A stretch of DNA of 64,000 bases from Neobacillus pocheonensis. Lineage in GTDB: Bacteria; Bacillota; Bacilli; Bacillales; Cytobacillaceae. Both the position numbers and the translations under genes were made by a program. This document shows, piece after piece, positions 53,122 through 63,385 of this stretch. Location: NCBI GenBank assembly GCA_023702235.1, contig JAMQCR010000003.1, positions 644,501 to 708,500 of the forward strand, written 5' to 3'. Under the pieces are notes generated by a model. That model did no database searches and had not been told where the DNA came from. It saw only the letters and a program-made list of their open reading frames with translations. Every line of letters starts with the position of its first letter. Position 1 is the stretch's first letter.

Positions 53122-53329
53122 CTGTTTTCAGCTTACGCCAAGGAAAAGAACTACTACCGTACCTATTTTATAAGAGGTATTCGGGTAAAACAACAAAGAA
53201 GCCTTTTCCACTCCTCAATCGATTAAAAAGTTTAAGTAAAATTCTCCTTTGAAAATCATATTCTCCACAATCTATACAAATACTACTTTCGTTTGTATGG
53301 TTTTTTTACAAAAAAAGGAGGATTTTCAA

Positions 53330-55279
53330 TTGGTAAAACCGTTTTCCGTTTTTTTGGTTTCATTATTTGTTATTGTAGGACAGCTTTTTCCTGCGCTTGT
53401 CTATGCTGCAAAGGCAGATCGTACTGTTCAACTGCGTTTGCTTGAGACTACTGATGTGCACATGTTCCTAGCGAATTATGATTATTATCAAACAAAGCAG
53501 GACGACAAGGTTGGTTTGGTAAAAACCGCAAGCCTTATCAAACAAGCACGAAATGAAGTGAAAAATTCGATGCTGTTTGATAATGGCGACGAGATTCAAG
53601 GTAATCCTTTAGGTGACTATGTTGCCAAAGTGAAGGGATTAAAGAAGGGCGAAGTCCAGCCTATTTACCGTGCATTTAATTTGTTAGGCTACGATGCTAC
53701 CACAGTTGGTAACCATGAATTTAATTATGGCTTAGACTTTTTAAACGAAACACTTAATGACGCGAAAATGCCTGTTGTCAATGCTAATGTGTATAAGGCA
53801 GGAACAGAAAAGCCCTATTTTGAACCATATGTCATTTTGAAGAAAAAAGTGGTAGATGATCGCGGGAGAAAGCGAACGATAAAAGTCGGTGTGATTGGTT
53901 TTGTTACGCCACAGATCATGGAATGGGATAAAGGAAATTTAGAAGGAAAAGTTACGACGAGGTCCATTGTGGAATCAGCGAAAAAATATGTTCCAATTAT
54001 GAAGCAGAAAGGTGCAGATGTCATTTTGGCCCTTGCTCACACGGGGATAAGCGCTGAACCATATCAACCAGGAATGGAAAATGCCGCCTACTATTTGACA
54101 CAAGTAAACGGCATTGATGCTGTCTTCACGGGTCATCAGCATAACACCTTCCCAGGTCCGGTATATAAGGATTTACCGAATACGAATCTCGAGCAGGGAA
54201 CAATCAATGGGAAACCGGTTGTAATGGCGGGGGCATTCGGCAGTCATCTTGGATTAATTGACCTGCAATTACAAAAGCAGCGTGGAAAATGGAATGTAGT
54301 TAGTGGGAAAGCATCTTTACGACCGATTGTCGATGCAACGGGTAAATCTATTGCTGCAACCGATGAGAAATTAATGAATGCGATTTTACCAGAACATGAG
54401 GCAACGATTAAATATGTAAGCCAGCCTGTCGGTGAAACGACAGCTCCTATTTTTAGCTATTTTGCACAGGTTCAGGATGATCCTTCTGTTCAAATTGTTA
54501 ATAATGCTCAGGGTGCCTATTTAATGGAAAAACTAAAAGACCCAGCCTATAGTAAGTATGCAGGTATCCCTGTTCTCTCAGCGGCAGCGCCATTTAAAGC
54601 AGGCGGACGAATGGGTCCAGATTATTATACTGACATCCCTGCCGGAACATTAGCGATAAAAAATGTCGCGGATTTGTATTTGTATCCGAATACACTACAG
54701 GCTAAATTAGTTACTGGAGCCCAGCTTAAGGAATGGTTAGAAATGAGTGCCGGGCAATTCAATCAAATTGATCCAGCTAAAAGTGGCGAGCAGCCATTAA
54801 TTAATCTCGCTTTTCCGTCGTTTAATTTTGATGTGATTGACGGAGTGCAGTACCAAATCGATGTGACAAAGCCTGCTAAATACGATTCAAATGGTAGGGT
54901 GATTAACCCGGGTTCCCGTCGAATCGTTAATTTAACTTATTTGGCTAAACCTGTTGCAGCAGATCAGAAGTTTATTGTTGCAACCAATAACTACCGGGCT
55001 TCAAGCACAACCTTCCCTGGAGTAAGTCAGGGTGAGATGGTTTTAAAGGCACCTGATGAAAACCGCCAAATTATCACGAATTATATTGTAGCAAACAAAA
55101 CGATTAATCCATCAGCCGACCAAAACTGGTCCCTTGCTAAATTCAAAGGTACAGCGACAACAGTATTTGATTCTTCACCGAAAGCGCAAGCCTACGCTGA
55201 AAAGTCCCTAAACATTAAATTCCTTGGGTCATCCAGCGGAGGATTTGCAAAATATTCGATTGATTTAAAGTCTGAATAA
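53330..55279 (+). CDS. Secreted 2',3'-cyclic-nucleotide phosphodiesterase/3'-nucleotidase (CpdB/YfkN-like)
   Basis: 649 residues from TTG 53330 (AAAGGAGGATT upstream). A signal peptide (FSVFLVSLFVIVGQLFPALV) leads into the metallophosphatase domain: LLETTDVHMFL, LFDNGDEIQGNPL, TVGNHEFNYGLDF, ILALAHTG and FTGHQHN provide the di-metal ligands. The C-terminal 5'-nucleotidase domain (residues 340-610) holds NVADLYLYPNTLQAKLV and KFIVATNNYRA. It salvages phosphate and nucleosides outside the cell. No LPXTG or SLH anchor is present. Followed by a terminator. Confidence 0.9.
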   Translation: MVKPFSVFLVSLFVIVGQLFPALVYAAKADRTVQLRLLETTDVHMFLANYDYYQTKQDDKVGLVKTASLIKQARNEVKNSMLFDNGDEIQGNPLGDYVAKVKGLKKGEVQPIYRAFNLLGYDATTVGNHEFNYGLDFLNETLNDAKMPVVNANVYKAGTEKPYFEPYVILKKKVVDDRGRKRTIKVGVIGFVTPQIMEWDKGNLEGKVTTRSIVESAKKYVPIMKQKGADVILALAHTGISAEPYQPGMENAAYYLTQVNGIDAVFTGHQHNTFPGPVYKDLPNTNLEQGTINGKPVVMAGAFGSHLGLIDLQLQKQRGKWNVVSGKASLRPIVDATGKSIAATDEKLMNAILPEHEATIKYVSQPVGETTAPIFSYFAQVQDDPSVQIVNNAQGAYLMEKLKDPAYSKYAGIPVLSAAAPFKAGGRMGPDYYTDIPAGTLAIKNVADLYLYPNTLQAKLVTGAQLKEWLEMSAGQFNQIDPAKSGEQPLINLAFPSFNFDVIDGVQYQIDVTKPAKYDSNGRVINPGSRRIVNLTYLAKPVAADQKFIVATNNYRASSTTFPGVSQGEMVLKAPDENRQIITNYIVANKTINPSADQNWSLAKFKGTATTVFDSSPKAQAYAEKSLNIKFLGSSSGGFAKYSIDLKSE

Positions 55280-55287
55280 CTATCCAT

Positions 55288-55318
55288 TGAAAAAAGACCA
55301 CTTGGGTGGTCTTTTTTC
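55288..55318 (+). terminator. Terminator of the nucleotidase gene
   Basis: GAAAAAAGACCAC and TGGTCTTTTTTC around a 6-base loop. Confidence 0.85.
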
Positions 55319-55354
55319 ATGTCTTATAAAGTGGATCATCTGGTTCAGTTGCGG

Positions 55355-55430
55355 TTAAGTTGTCTTTAGTTTCGGATGGCTGCTTTTAGTTGCAGATAGC
55401 CGTCTTTTATTGCAAAAAGCCCCAACTTTT
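55355..55430 (-). repeat. Tandem degenerate 20-21 bp repeats
   Basis: On the minus strand TTGCAATAAAAGACGGCTATC is followed by TGCAACTAAAAGCAGCCATC and CGAAACTAAAGACAAC. The unit is related to the CGCAAATAAAA repeats at 5860 and 27079. Non-coding. Confidence 0.5.
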
Positions 55431-55442
55431 AAAATGCCTCTA

Positions 55443-56516
55443 TTAAAAACGAATTGTTTCATTCAGCAATCTTAGCATATCGGCAAAGTCAAAAGGAGCT
55501 TCTTTCCTCGTACTTTCTGCAAATTGGGAGACAAGCTTCAATGTTTCGATACTTTGTACAGGATAGTGACCTGCAGCGCTTTCAGCGGACAACATGACTG
55601 CATTCGTCCCATCCATTACGGCTTGAAAGACATCCATGACCTCTGCCCTTGTTGGTAAAGGGTTTTCTACCATTGATTGCAACATTTGTGTAGCGGTAAT
55701 GACATAGGTATCCATCCGGTTACACTCGCTAATCATCGCTTTTTGCAGCAGGGGAATCCATTGGTATGGCAGCTCCACCCCGAGATCGCCCCGAGCAATC
55801 ATTACGGCATCCGTCACCTTACAGATTTCTTGAAAATTTCGGATTGCCTCGATGGTTTCTATTTTTGCTACTAACTTTTGGGCTTGTCCTCTTTTTGCAA
55901 GCTCGATAAAGCCGCGCACTTCTTGGAGATGCGATGCCCTTCGGACAAATGAGCAAGCAATGAAATCAATTTCTTCTTGTAAAAGGAAATGAATATCCTG
56001 TTTATCTTTTTCGGTAATGGCAGGTAAACTCGTAACAACACCTGGAAGATTTACTCCTTTATGGGAAGATATCTCTCCGCCTGATTTGACCGTGGTGACA
56101 ACTTTTGTTTGATCTACTTGCGTAACAGTTAATTCCACAGCACCGTCATTGATTAAGATAGTATTCTCTGGTTTCACATCTTTAACTAAACCTTCATAAT
56201 CAACACTTGCCTGATCCTCGTTACCTACTACTTGATCAATATGAAGTGTGAAAGGCTGCCCTGTTTTTAATGTGACTTTTTCACCTTCTACATTCCCCAG
56301 ACGTATTTTCGGCCCTTGGAGGTCACCTAACAATTTAATTGGCTGCCCTGTTTCATCACTCAGTGATTTTACTAATCGAATAATTTCGTGGTGGCTCTCA
56401 TGGGTCCCATGGGAAAAATTCAATCGGGCGATCGTCATTCCATGATTAATCAGTTCAGTGAGGATTTTCTTATTATTACTGGCAGGTCCAATGGTACAAA
56501 TGCGATCAATTGACAA
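55443..56516 (-). CDS. pyk: Pyruvate kinase lacking the C-terminal domain
   Basis: 357 residues from TTG 56516 (GAGGTG upstream). Converts phosphoenolpyruvate and ADP to pyruvate and ATP. ICTIGPASNN, ARLNFSHGTHESH, LLGDLQGPKIRLG, CSFVRRASHL, KIETIEAIRN (catalytic Lys), IARGDLGVELPYQ and ATQMLQSMVENPLPTRAE are intact. The protein ends just after SAESAAGHYPVQSIETL, so the allosteric C domain (about 110 residues) and the PEP-utiliser extension of Bacillus Pyk are absent. Probably a second, unregulated isoenzyme; a truncated relic is less likely given full catalytic conservation. Confidence 0.88.
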   Translation of the reverse strand: MSIDRICTIGPASNNKKILTELINHGMTIARLNFSHGTHESHHEIIRLVKSLSDETGQPIKLLGDLQGPKIRLGNVEGEKVTLKTGQPFTLHIDQVVGNEDQASVDYEGLVKDVKPENTILINDGAVELTVTQVDQTKVVTTVKSGGEISSHKGVNLPGVVTSLPAITEKDKQDIHFLLQEEIDFIACSFVRRASHLQEVRGFIELAKRGQAQKLVAKIETIEAIRNFQEICKVTDAVMIARGDLGVELPYQWIPLLQKAMISECNRMDTYVITATQMLQSMVENPLPTRAEVMDVFQAVMDGTNAVMLSAESAAGHYPVQSIETLKLVSQFAESTRKEAPFDFADMLRLLNETIRF

Positions 56517-56725
56517 ACGTATCACCTCAAATTTATAACTGGAATTTATTGTGCCCAAAGATTGGGAAATAGTTGCCTGCCACGATCAACAATCTTTTCT
56601 CTTCTTTAAAAGAAAAATCCCTTACGTTAAGCATCATTTTAAAAATAGGCAGAAATACTTGTACAATCAAGAGCTCAAGTGCCTTTCTACCCACTCGTGT
56701 CCTCGTGTCATAATTTTATAATCAC

Positions 56726-56763
56726 TTAACATTTTTTTACACTATCACAATAAAGGATTAACA
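56726..56763 (+). promoter_or_regulatory. Pho-box-like repeats
   Basis: TTAACA (56726-56731), TTACAC (56737-56742), CAATAA (56748-56753) and TTAACA (56758-56763) at 11, 11 and 10 bp spacing, the pattern of PhoP-binding TTAACA repeats. The gene behind it encodes a secreted phosphoesterase. The rest of 56559-56725 has nothing recognised. Confidence 0.55.
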
Positions 56764-56810
56764 AATTACGAGTATTCTAGATTTGTGTTTAAGCAAACAA
56801 AGGGATTGGA

Positions 56811-59570
56811 GTGAGAGGTTTGTTAAAAAAGTTTAAGAAAAAGAAAAGGCTGATTGCTGGACTTACCTTAAGTACGTTTCTTCTAGGATCTGTCGGCGTT
56901 TCCGCAGCACAAAATGGTGCATTTGGAAACAATCTAGTTGGAAATCAAGCAGATGGTTCCGTTCAAACTCCTGTTAACCAGTTGATCACACCGGCTGGGA
57001 AGCAAATTGAATTTGGTGGCAATCCTATTTCCGTAGCTGTTAATCCAAATGGAAAGACGGCTGCAACGATTGTTGGTCGAAGCGATTATGGCGGAAAAGG
57101 AATCAATGTCGTCGATCTTGCTACTGGAAAATTAACTACCCAAGATTTAAATTTAGGCCTTTCTACGATGTGGGGATTAGCTTATTCGAAGGACGGAAGT
57201 CAGCTTTATGCAACTGGCTCTAAGAGCGGTAAAGGTAAAGTTGTCGTCATGTCTATTGGAGCAGATGGGACGCCTGCCATCCAAAAAACGTATACCCTTC
57301 CCAATGCAACTGTTGGTGGAAATATCAACCCGCTAGACCTAACAGTTGGACCTCAAGGACAGCTTCTGGTTGCTCTTAACCGTGATAACAGCCTTGGCGT
57401 TATCGATCCGCAAACAGGCACCGTAACGGCCAAAATTCCAGTCGAAAATGCTCCTACAAGTGTTTTAGTTAATGGCAATCTCGCTTATGTAACAAACCAA
57501 GGTGGTAGAGTTGCTAAAGCAGGAGACACGACTGTTGACTCTTCTGGAACTCAAGTGGTTGTCGATTCTAAGACAGGTGCAACTACAACAGGATCCGTTT
57601 CTGTCGTTGACCTTACTACGAACACAGTGGTTAAAACCATTCCAGTTGGCGTGCAGCCTGAACGGATGACGCAATCCGGTCAGTACATATTTGTAACCAA
57701 CACAAACAGTGACACGGTTTCAGTGATTGATTCCAAAACAAATAATGTTGTCCAAACGATCGACATTAAACCATATCCAAATGCTCCAAAAGGATCTGCA
57801 CCGAACGCTGTAAAAATGGTAGATGGTAAGTTAATGGTCAGCCTTGGCCGTGACAACGCCATTGCGGTCTATGACTGGCAAGGTCCAGATAAGGCTCCTG
57901 AATTACAAGGACTCCTGCCGACAGCATGGTTCCCAGTTGATATCGCAGTGGATTCTGCAAATAAAAATCTAGTTGTTGCCAATGCGGATGGAATAGGTTC
58001 ACGCGGAGCGGCACGTGACTTAACGATTCAAGGTATTACCGTACATGGCCACTCTTCTTATGCGCAAGAAGGATCACTTTCATTGATCCCATTTCCAAAG
58101 GCTGAGGATCTGGTAAAGGGCACAAAGCAGGTATACGCTGACAACAACTGGTACGGCTTAAAAGATCTAAACGCTAAGCCACGAGAAAATAAGAAACCAG
58201 TTGCGATGCCTGAACGAGTGGGCGAGCCTTCAACGATTAAGCACGTATTCTATATTATCAAAGAAAACAGAACGTATGACCAAGTACTTGGTGACCTTGG
58301 AAAAGGAAACGGCGAACCAGCTTTAACGCAGTTCCCACAACAAGTAACTCCAAACTTGCATAAACTAGCTAGCACCTTCCCGCTTCTAGACAATATGTAC
58401 ACTTCAGGTATCCAATCAGCAAGCGGACACCAATGGGTCATGCAAGGAACCAATACAGATTATGAAGATAAAGAAACAGATACAGCGAATGTAAAAAGTT
58501 ACCCGGGTGGGGCGGGGGACGCAATGGCATATGCACCTACAGGCCACTTATGGGATCAAGCAGCGAAATATAATAAATCGGTGGAGAACTTTGGGGAAGA
58601 TACGACTGGCTTCACTGGTCCAGAGCCATTCGGAAATTGGACAGACTGGTGGAAAGATTACCAAATCCTTTCCGGTGCGCAGCAAGGTAACCTTCATGTA
58701 CCAATTGGTGACTACCAAGCAACAAATGATATTCCGTCACTTGGACCGATTACGTACAAGCCGTTCCCAACATTTGATACGAATATCCCGGATCAGTACC
58801 GTTTTGAAATTTTCAAGCAGCAATTTGAAAAACACGTGAAAAATAATGACCTGCCAGCATTGAATACCATGTGGGTAATGGATGATCACACGGCTGGAAA
58901 CTCAACAAACAATCCAACACCACAAGCGATGGTTGCTGACAACGACTTGGCTGTAGGTAAAATTGTTGACTTGATTTCACACAGCCCATACTGGAAAGAC
59001 TCGGCTATTTTTGTCACAGAAGATGATGCACAAAATGGATTAGACCACGTTGACGGCCATCGTGAGCCTGCCTATGTGATTAGTCCTTGGGTGAAAAAAG
59101 GGATTACGGATAGCCACTATTGGACGGTCATCAACATGGTCCGCAGTATTGAACAAATTCTCGGACTTCCTGCGATGAACCAAAACGATGCAGCAGCAGA
59201 GCCGATGAGTGAGCTCTTTACAGATAAGCCAGACTTCACACCATACAATTTTGTAGCAAACCAAATTCCGCTTGACACGTTAAATGGCCAACCAGGCTCC
59301 AATACGGCAGCACTTGCCAACACAACTAATGTGACACCAGAGGCAAAAGACCTGTCGACGAAGTGGACGGAATGGTCGAATAAACACAAGGATCAATTTT
59401 CTGGAAAGCATGCTTCACCAGATGCCGTCAATGCCAACATGTTAAACCATTCCGTTTGGTATGCAACAAAAGGCTTTGATAAACCATATCCAGGTGAGAA
59501 AAAGGCTCTGTCACCAGATGAAGTTCAGCAACAACCTGAAAGCAGTGCTCCGTCTCCTGCTAACAATTAA
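56811..59570 (+). CDS. Secreted YncE-type beta-propeller fused to an alkaline-phosphatase-fold phosphoesterase
   Basis: 919 residues. Start GTG 56811 (GGATTGGA upstream) or TTG 56820; a signal peptide ends near SVGVSAA. Residues 60-420 form a YVTN/YncE propeller (NPISVAVNPNGKT, LGVIDPQTGTVTAKIPV, VSVIDSKTNNVVQTID). Residues 460-800 are a phosphoesterase domain (PF04185-like, as in phospholipase C/acid phosphatases): FYIIKENRTYDQVLGDL, NMYTSGIQSASGHQW, FVTEDDAQNGLDHVDGHREP hold the metal ligands. A Pro/Gln/Ser-rich tail follows. Likely releases phosphate from surface or extracellular esters; the Pho-box-like repeats upstream agree. Confidence 0.88.
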   Translation: MRGLLKKFKKKKRLIAGLTLSTFLLGSVGVSAAQNGAFGNNLVGNQADGSVQTPVNQLITPAGKQIEFGGNPISVAVNPNGKTAATIVGRSDYGGKGINVVDLATGKLTTQDLNLGLSTMWGLAYSKDGSQLYATGSKSGKGKVVVMSIGADGTPAIQKTYTLPNATVGGNINPLDLTVGPQGQLLVALNRDNSLGVIDPQTGTVTAKIPVENAPTSVLVNGNLAYVTNQGGRVAKAGDTTVDSSGTQVVVDSKTGATTTGSVSVVDLTTNTVVKTIPVGVQPERMTQSGQYIFVTNTNSDTVSVIDSKTNNVVQTIDIKPYPNAPKGSAPNAVKMVDGKLMVSLGRDNAIAVYDWQGPDKAPELQGLLPTAWFPVDIAVDSANKNLVVANADGIGSRGAARDLTIQGITVHGHSSYAQEGSLSLIPFPKAEDLVKGTKQVYADNNWYGLKDLNAKPRENKKPVAMPERVGEPSTIKHVFYIIKENRTYDQVLGDLGKGNGEPALTQFPQQVTPNLHKLASTFPLLDNMYTSGIQSASGHQWVMQGTNTDYEDKETDTANVKSYPGGAGDAMAYAPTGHLWDQAAKYNKSVENFGEDTTGFTGPEPFGNWTDWWKDYQILSGAQQGNLHVPIGDYQATNDIPSLGPITYKPFPTFDTNIPDQYRFEIFKQQFEKHVKNNDLPALNTMWVMDDHTAGNSTNNPTPQAMVADNDLAVGKIVDLISHSPYWKDSAIFVTEDDAQNGLDHVDGHREPAYVISPWVKKGITDSHYWTVINMVRSIEQILGLPAMNQNDAAAEPMSELFTDKPDFTPYNFVANQIPLDTLNGQPGSNTAALANTTNVTPEAKDLSTKWTEWSNKHKDQFSGKHASPDAVNANMLNHSVWYATKGFDKPYPGEKKALSPDEVQQQPESSAPSPANN

Positions 59571-59602
59571 TGTTTCTTTTTAGAGGAGTTTGGTAATGGA
59601 AA

Positions 59603-59637
59603 CAAATAGCTGCCTTTTAAAGGTAGCTATTTGTTTT
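59603..59637 (+). terminator. Terminator of the phosphoesterase gene
   Basis: AAATAGCTGCC and GGTAGCTATTT (one G-T pair) around TTTTAAA, then GTTTTT. Confidence 0.75.
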
Positions 59638-59754
59638 TAACCGGATTATTGCTCAAGGTTTACCAAAGAGTTCCCTTATTTTATCTCAGGGGAGAAATCA
59701 ATCACTCATAAGAGGGGGGCCGATTTCGGGTTATTCACGCCCGAAAAAAATGAC

Positions 59755-62700
59755 ATGAAGAGATTAATAGATGAAACGATGAAACGTGCCATTCTGATTG
59801 TAACCTTAATTGTCCTTATTCTCGTATGGGGTGGAATGTCTGCACTGCAAATTCAACGGGATTACCTGCCCGAAATCAATAATTCAACGCTAACCGTTAG
59901 CGTTCGTGCAGAAAATTATCAAGCGGATCAAATAAAAGCAAAGATAACAGAACCAATTCAACAGGCGGTCAGGGTAGTGGATGGTCTTCAAGATGTAGAG
60001 ACGAACTCATTTAATGGCGGTTCAGTGGTCAGTCTTAATTTTCCGATGAATTATAATATGGAAAATGCGGAGGCACAAGTATCGAAGGCTTTAGAGGGTA
60101 TCTCAATGCCTACGGGTGTTGATAAGCCTTTGGTCACACGTCTTAGTACACATTCTCTGCCAATTATGAGAATCAGTTTAACCAGTTCTTCTGCCAATAT
60201 TACGGAAAACATGCTCCGAACGGCGATTCAAGAAGATGTTGTCAGTCGATTGAAAACAGTCCCAGGCGTAAATGATGTTCGAGTATCCGGGGGCGGAACG
60301 GCCGGATATGCCGTCAACCTGCGAACCAATGCTCTAAAAAAATTGGGAATAACCGTAAATGACGTCAAACAGTCACTCGCAGAGAACCATTCAACAGGAT
60401 TAGAAGGAAATGTGTCAAACAACCAAATTTCGATTCCGATCCAAGTTTTGGGATGGGGATTAAATCAACAAGATCTATCACAGTTGCCTATTCATAGTCA
60501 AGACGGGAAAACAGTCCCGCTTTCTCAAGTAGCGGACATTTCAAATTCGATAGTAAATTTGCAGACGGTTTCGAGAACCAATGGGAAGCCTAGTGTTCTT
60601 TTAGATGTAATGAAAACTCCATCTTCCAATATTACGGACGTAGCCGAGCGACTAAGGAGCAAAATGAAGGATATTCCTGCCTTAAAAAATAAGGATATCC
60701 AACTTTCAATCCTCTTTGATCAAGGTGCGCAGGTTAATGAGTCATTAAAAGGTCTTATAAATGAGGGCTTACTAGGCTGCTTGTTTTCCATGGTTTGTGT
60801 GTTTCTATTTTTCCGTAAAGTTCGTTCCACTTTATTAATCGCTCTTTCGCTGCCAATTTGTCTTTTGGCAACAACTGGGATATTAAAATTAATGGGAATC
60901 AGTCTGAACATTCTTACTGTTTCGGGACTCATTGTTGCAATGGGCAGAGTGGTCGATGACTCGATCGTGATCCTTGATAATATGAACCGAAAAGTGCATG
61001 AGGCAAAAGGGAAAAACAGCTTTCATTTCTTAACAAATGCCGTGTCCGAAATGATTCCGGCGATTGTATCGTCAACGGCCACAACCGTTGCCGTCTACAT
61101 TCCCATTGCCCTTATTGGCGGAATGGTAAGTTCTGCTTTTTCAGGATTTGCTTGGTCTGTTGTGATTGCACTGGTCATTTCCCTATTTGTATCCATCTTG
61201 GTTGTACCAACCCTTTACAACCTTTTTTGGAAGGGTAAACCAATCGCCGTTGGTGATGATTTAGAACCATTTGCTCATAAAATTTTCACCTGGGTGTTTG
61301 GAAACAAGAAAAAAGTGGTCGCAGCCTTTCTTGCCTTATTTTTGCTTACTTCAGTGGGAGCCGCTTTTCTTCCAGTTAATTTTTTACCAAGGACCACCAA
61401 CACTGGTCAAATCGGTGTCCAAGTGGAAATGCCTCAGAATACTTCTTTAACCGAAGTGGAAGCCCAAGTGCAAAGAGTGGAAGCGTTAATGAAAACAAAT
61501 CCGAAAGTGGATTCCTTTTCTTCCGGACTAGGTTCGTCATTTACTCCTCAATCGGATGATGTTTTTGATACAGGAGGGGGCTGGATTCAGAAACCGAATA
61601 TTGCTAATTTGTCTGTAAACGTTAAGCAAGGAACCGATGTAGCTGCTTTTACCATCGAATTGCAGAAACAATTAAATTCTTTGTCCAGCAAGGCAGTTTA
61701 CACGGTTTCAAATGCAAGCATGGCTGGCGATGATTCACAATTGAAGATTAATCTTACAGGATCTGATAGTCAGACGCTGGAATCGATGGCACAAACAATC
61801 CGCAACCAGCTAAAATTGGTTCCTGGACTAGCTGTGCAGGGGACGGCGGATGATCAAGATCATCTAACCCAGTATCAGATCACGCTTAATCGGAAGGCAA
61901 TCGAAAATAACGGAATTAAGCTGGGGGATGTTTTAAATCGGATTCAGCAATATACTGCAGAAGGAACAAAAGGGGTCATCTCGATTGACCAAAATACCTT
62001 TCCAATTGTCATCCATTCTAATTTGCAATCTGGTACCTCTAAAGACATTTTTTCGTTAATGGCGGGGAGACATTTTTGAATAATAAAGGTCAAAATGTGA
62101 CATTTGATCAGCTTGCATTACTAACGCCAAATTCTGGTCCATCGGTGATTCAAGAGAAGGATTCACAACCGTTTGCCGTGGTTACCGCGAACATCACTTC
62201 AAGTGATATCGAAAAGGTGACGAACCAGGTCAAAGTTGCCCTGGGGGAAATGCCGTTACCAGAGGGCGTGAAGTATTCCTTCGCGGGTGCGCCGCAGCAA
62301 GTATATGAAATGATTTATGAAATGGCGATTGCGTTATTCTTTTCGATTCTGCTTGTGCTATTAATCATAAGTGCTGTTTTTCGGGGATGGAAAGCACCAC
62401 TTTCCGTTTTAATATGCATTCCATTAGCGTTTATCGGCTCTGTAATTGGAATGTTTATTTTTGGAAAGGAATGGAATCTTGCGGCATTCGTTGGCTTATT
62501 GATGCTAACGGGAATTGTGGTTACCAACGGGATTGTCCTCGTTGATAAAATTGAGAGAAACATGGCAAGCGGGATGAAGGGGAAGAGGCATTTTACAAGG
62601 GACACTTTCTCGTGTACGGCCGATCCTGACGACTGCCTTCACCACCATTTTAACCGTGCTGCCTCTTGCACTATCTTCCCGGACAGATACGGTCATCTCG

Positions 62701-62841
62701 CAAACCCTTGGGATCGTTGTTGTTGGAGGGCTAATCAGTTCAACCTTTATTAGTTTATTTATGATTCCGATTAGTTATAAATGGCTGCATCAAACGCGTC
62801 GTAAAGTTTCGCCTTTAAAGCAAGTAAGCGGGGGGAACTAA
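59755..62841 (+). CDS. RND-family exporter (SwrC/AcrB-like), three small indels
   Basis: About 1030 residues. Proton-driven exporter with 12 helices and two large external loops; B. subtilis SwrC exports surfactin and is needed for swarming. Conserved: MKRLIDETMKRAILIVTL start, GRVVDDSIVILDNMNRKV (helix 4 Asp pair), SSTATTVAVYIPIALIGG and GIVVTNGIVLVDKIERN. Indels: a G missing at 62064-62067 (then ETFLNNKGQNV), an A near 62583 (GKEA) and a T near 62594 (FLQGTLSRVRPIL). The last correction joins LPLALSSRTDTVISQTLG to the C-terminus. ATG 59755 has only a weak binding site. Confidence 0.87.
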
Positions 62842-62965
62842 CAACGATATAGGTTATTTAAGATGTGGGAGGAATGGAAAAACGATGATAGAGGAAAAAG
62901 CAGCAGTTCAACATCCATAAGTGGTTCAGTTTTAAGATAGAAAAAATAAATTTACACCATAATTT

Positions 62966-63004
62966 AGAGCCCAATTCGCATATGAATTGGACTCTTTATT
63001 TTTA
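62966..63004 (+). terminator. Terminator downstream of the RND exporter
   Basis: AGAGCCCAATTC (62966-62977) and GAATTGGACTCT (62984-62995) pair with one mismatch, followed by TTATTTTT. Confidence 0.75.
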
Positions 63005-63162
63005 TTGATCTATCAACGTTTTATTAGATTAAAAATAGTATACCAATTAGATGGTGGCCTATAGCTGTGGGTCATCTGTCATTTTAAAGTTAAATTAAAT
63101 GTTGATCTCGCTGCCAAATGACGAAAAAAGTCTGAATGAATTGAAATTCTTTATTTTAGAAA

Positions 63163-63299
63163 CCCTCGCATTCGGACTATCATAAGCAATTTCCTGCTAG
63201 CCCTGTCCGAATGACCGCCTGATTCGGGAGCGTATTATATGCTAAAATATTTACTAATTTGACTCCAAATTCAATGTCAATTAGTAGGGGAATTTGTTG
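63163..63299 (-). repeat. TTCGGACAGGG dispersed element, copy 2 (inverted)
   Basis: The complement reads CTACTAATTGACATTGAATT, TATTTTAGCATATAATACGC, CATTCGGACAGGGCTAGCAG and GATAGTCCGAATGCGAGG, matching copy 1 at 47461. TTCGGAC and GTCCGAA give a stem. The gap 62842-63385 has no gene. Confidence 0.65.
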
Positions 63300-63385
63300 T
63301 CTTATTATAATTTTCTACTTCAAAACTAAACCTCTTATTAACATCCAACTGCTGCTTTTTGTGTGCAATTCATTTTCTAGGATCC

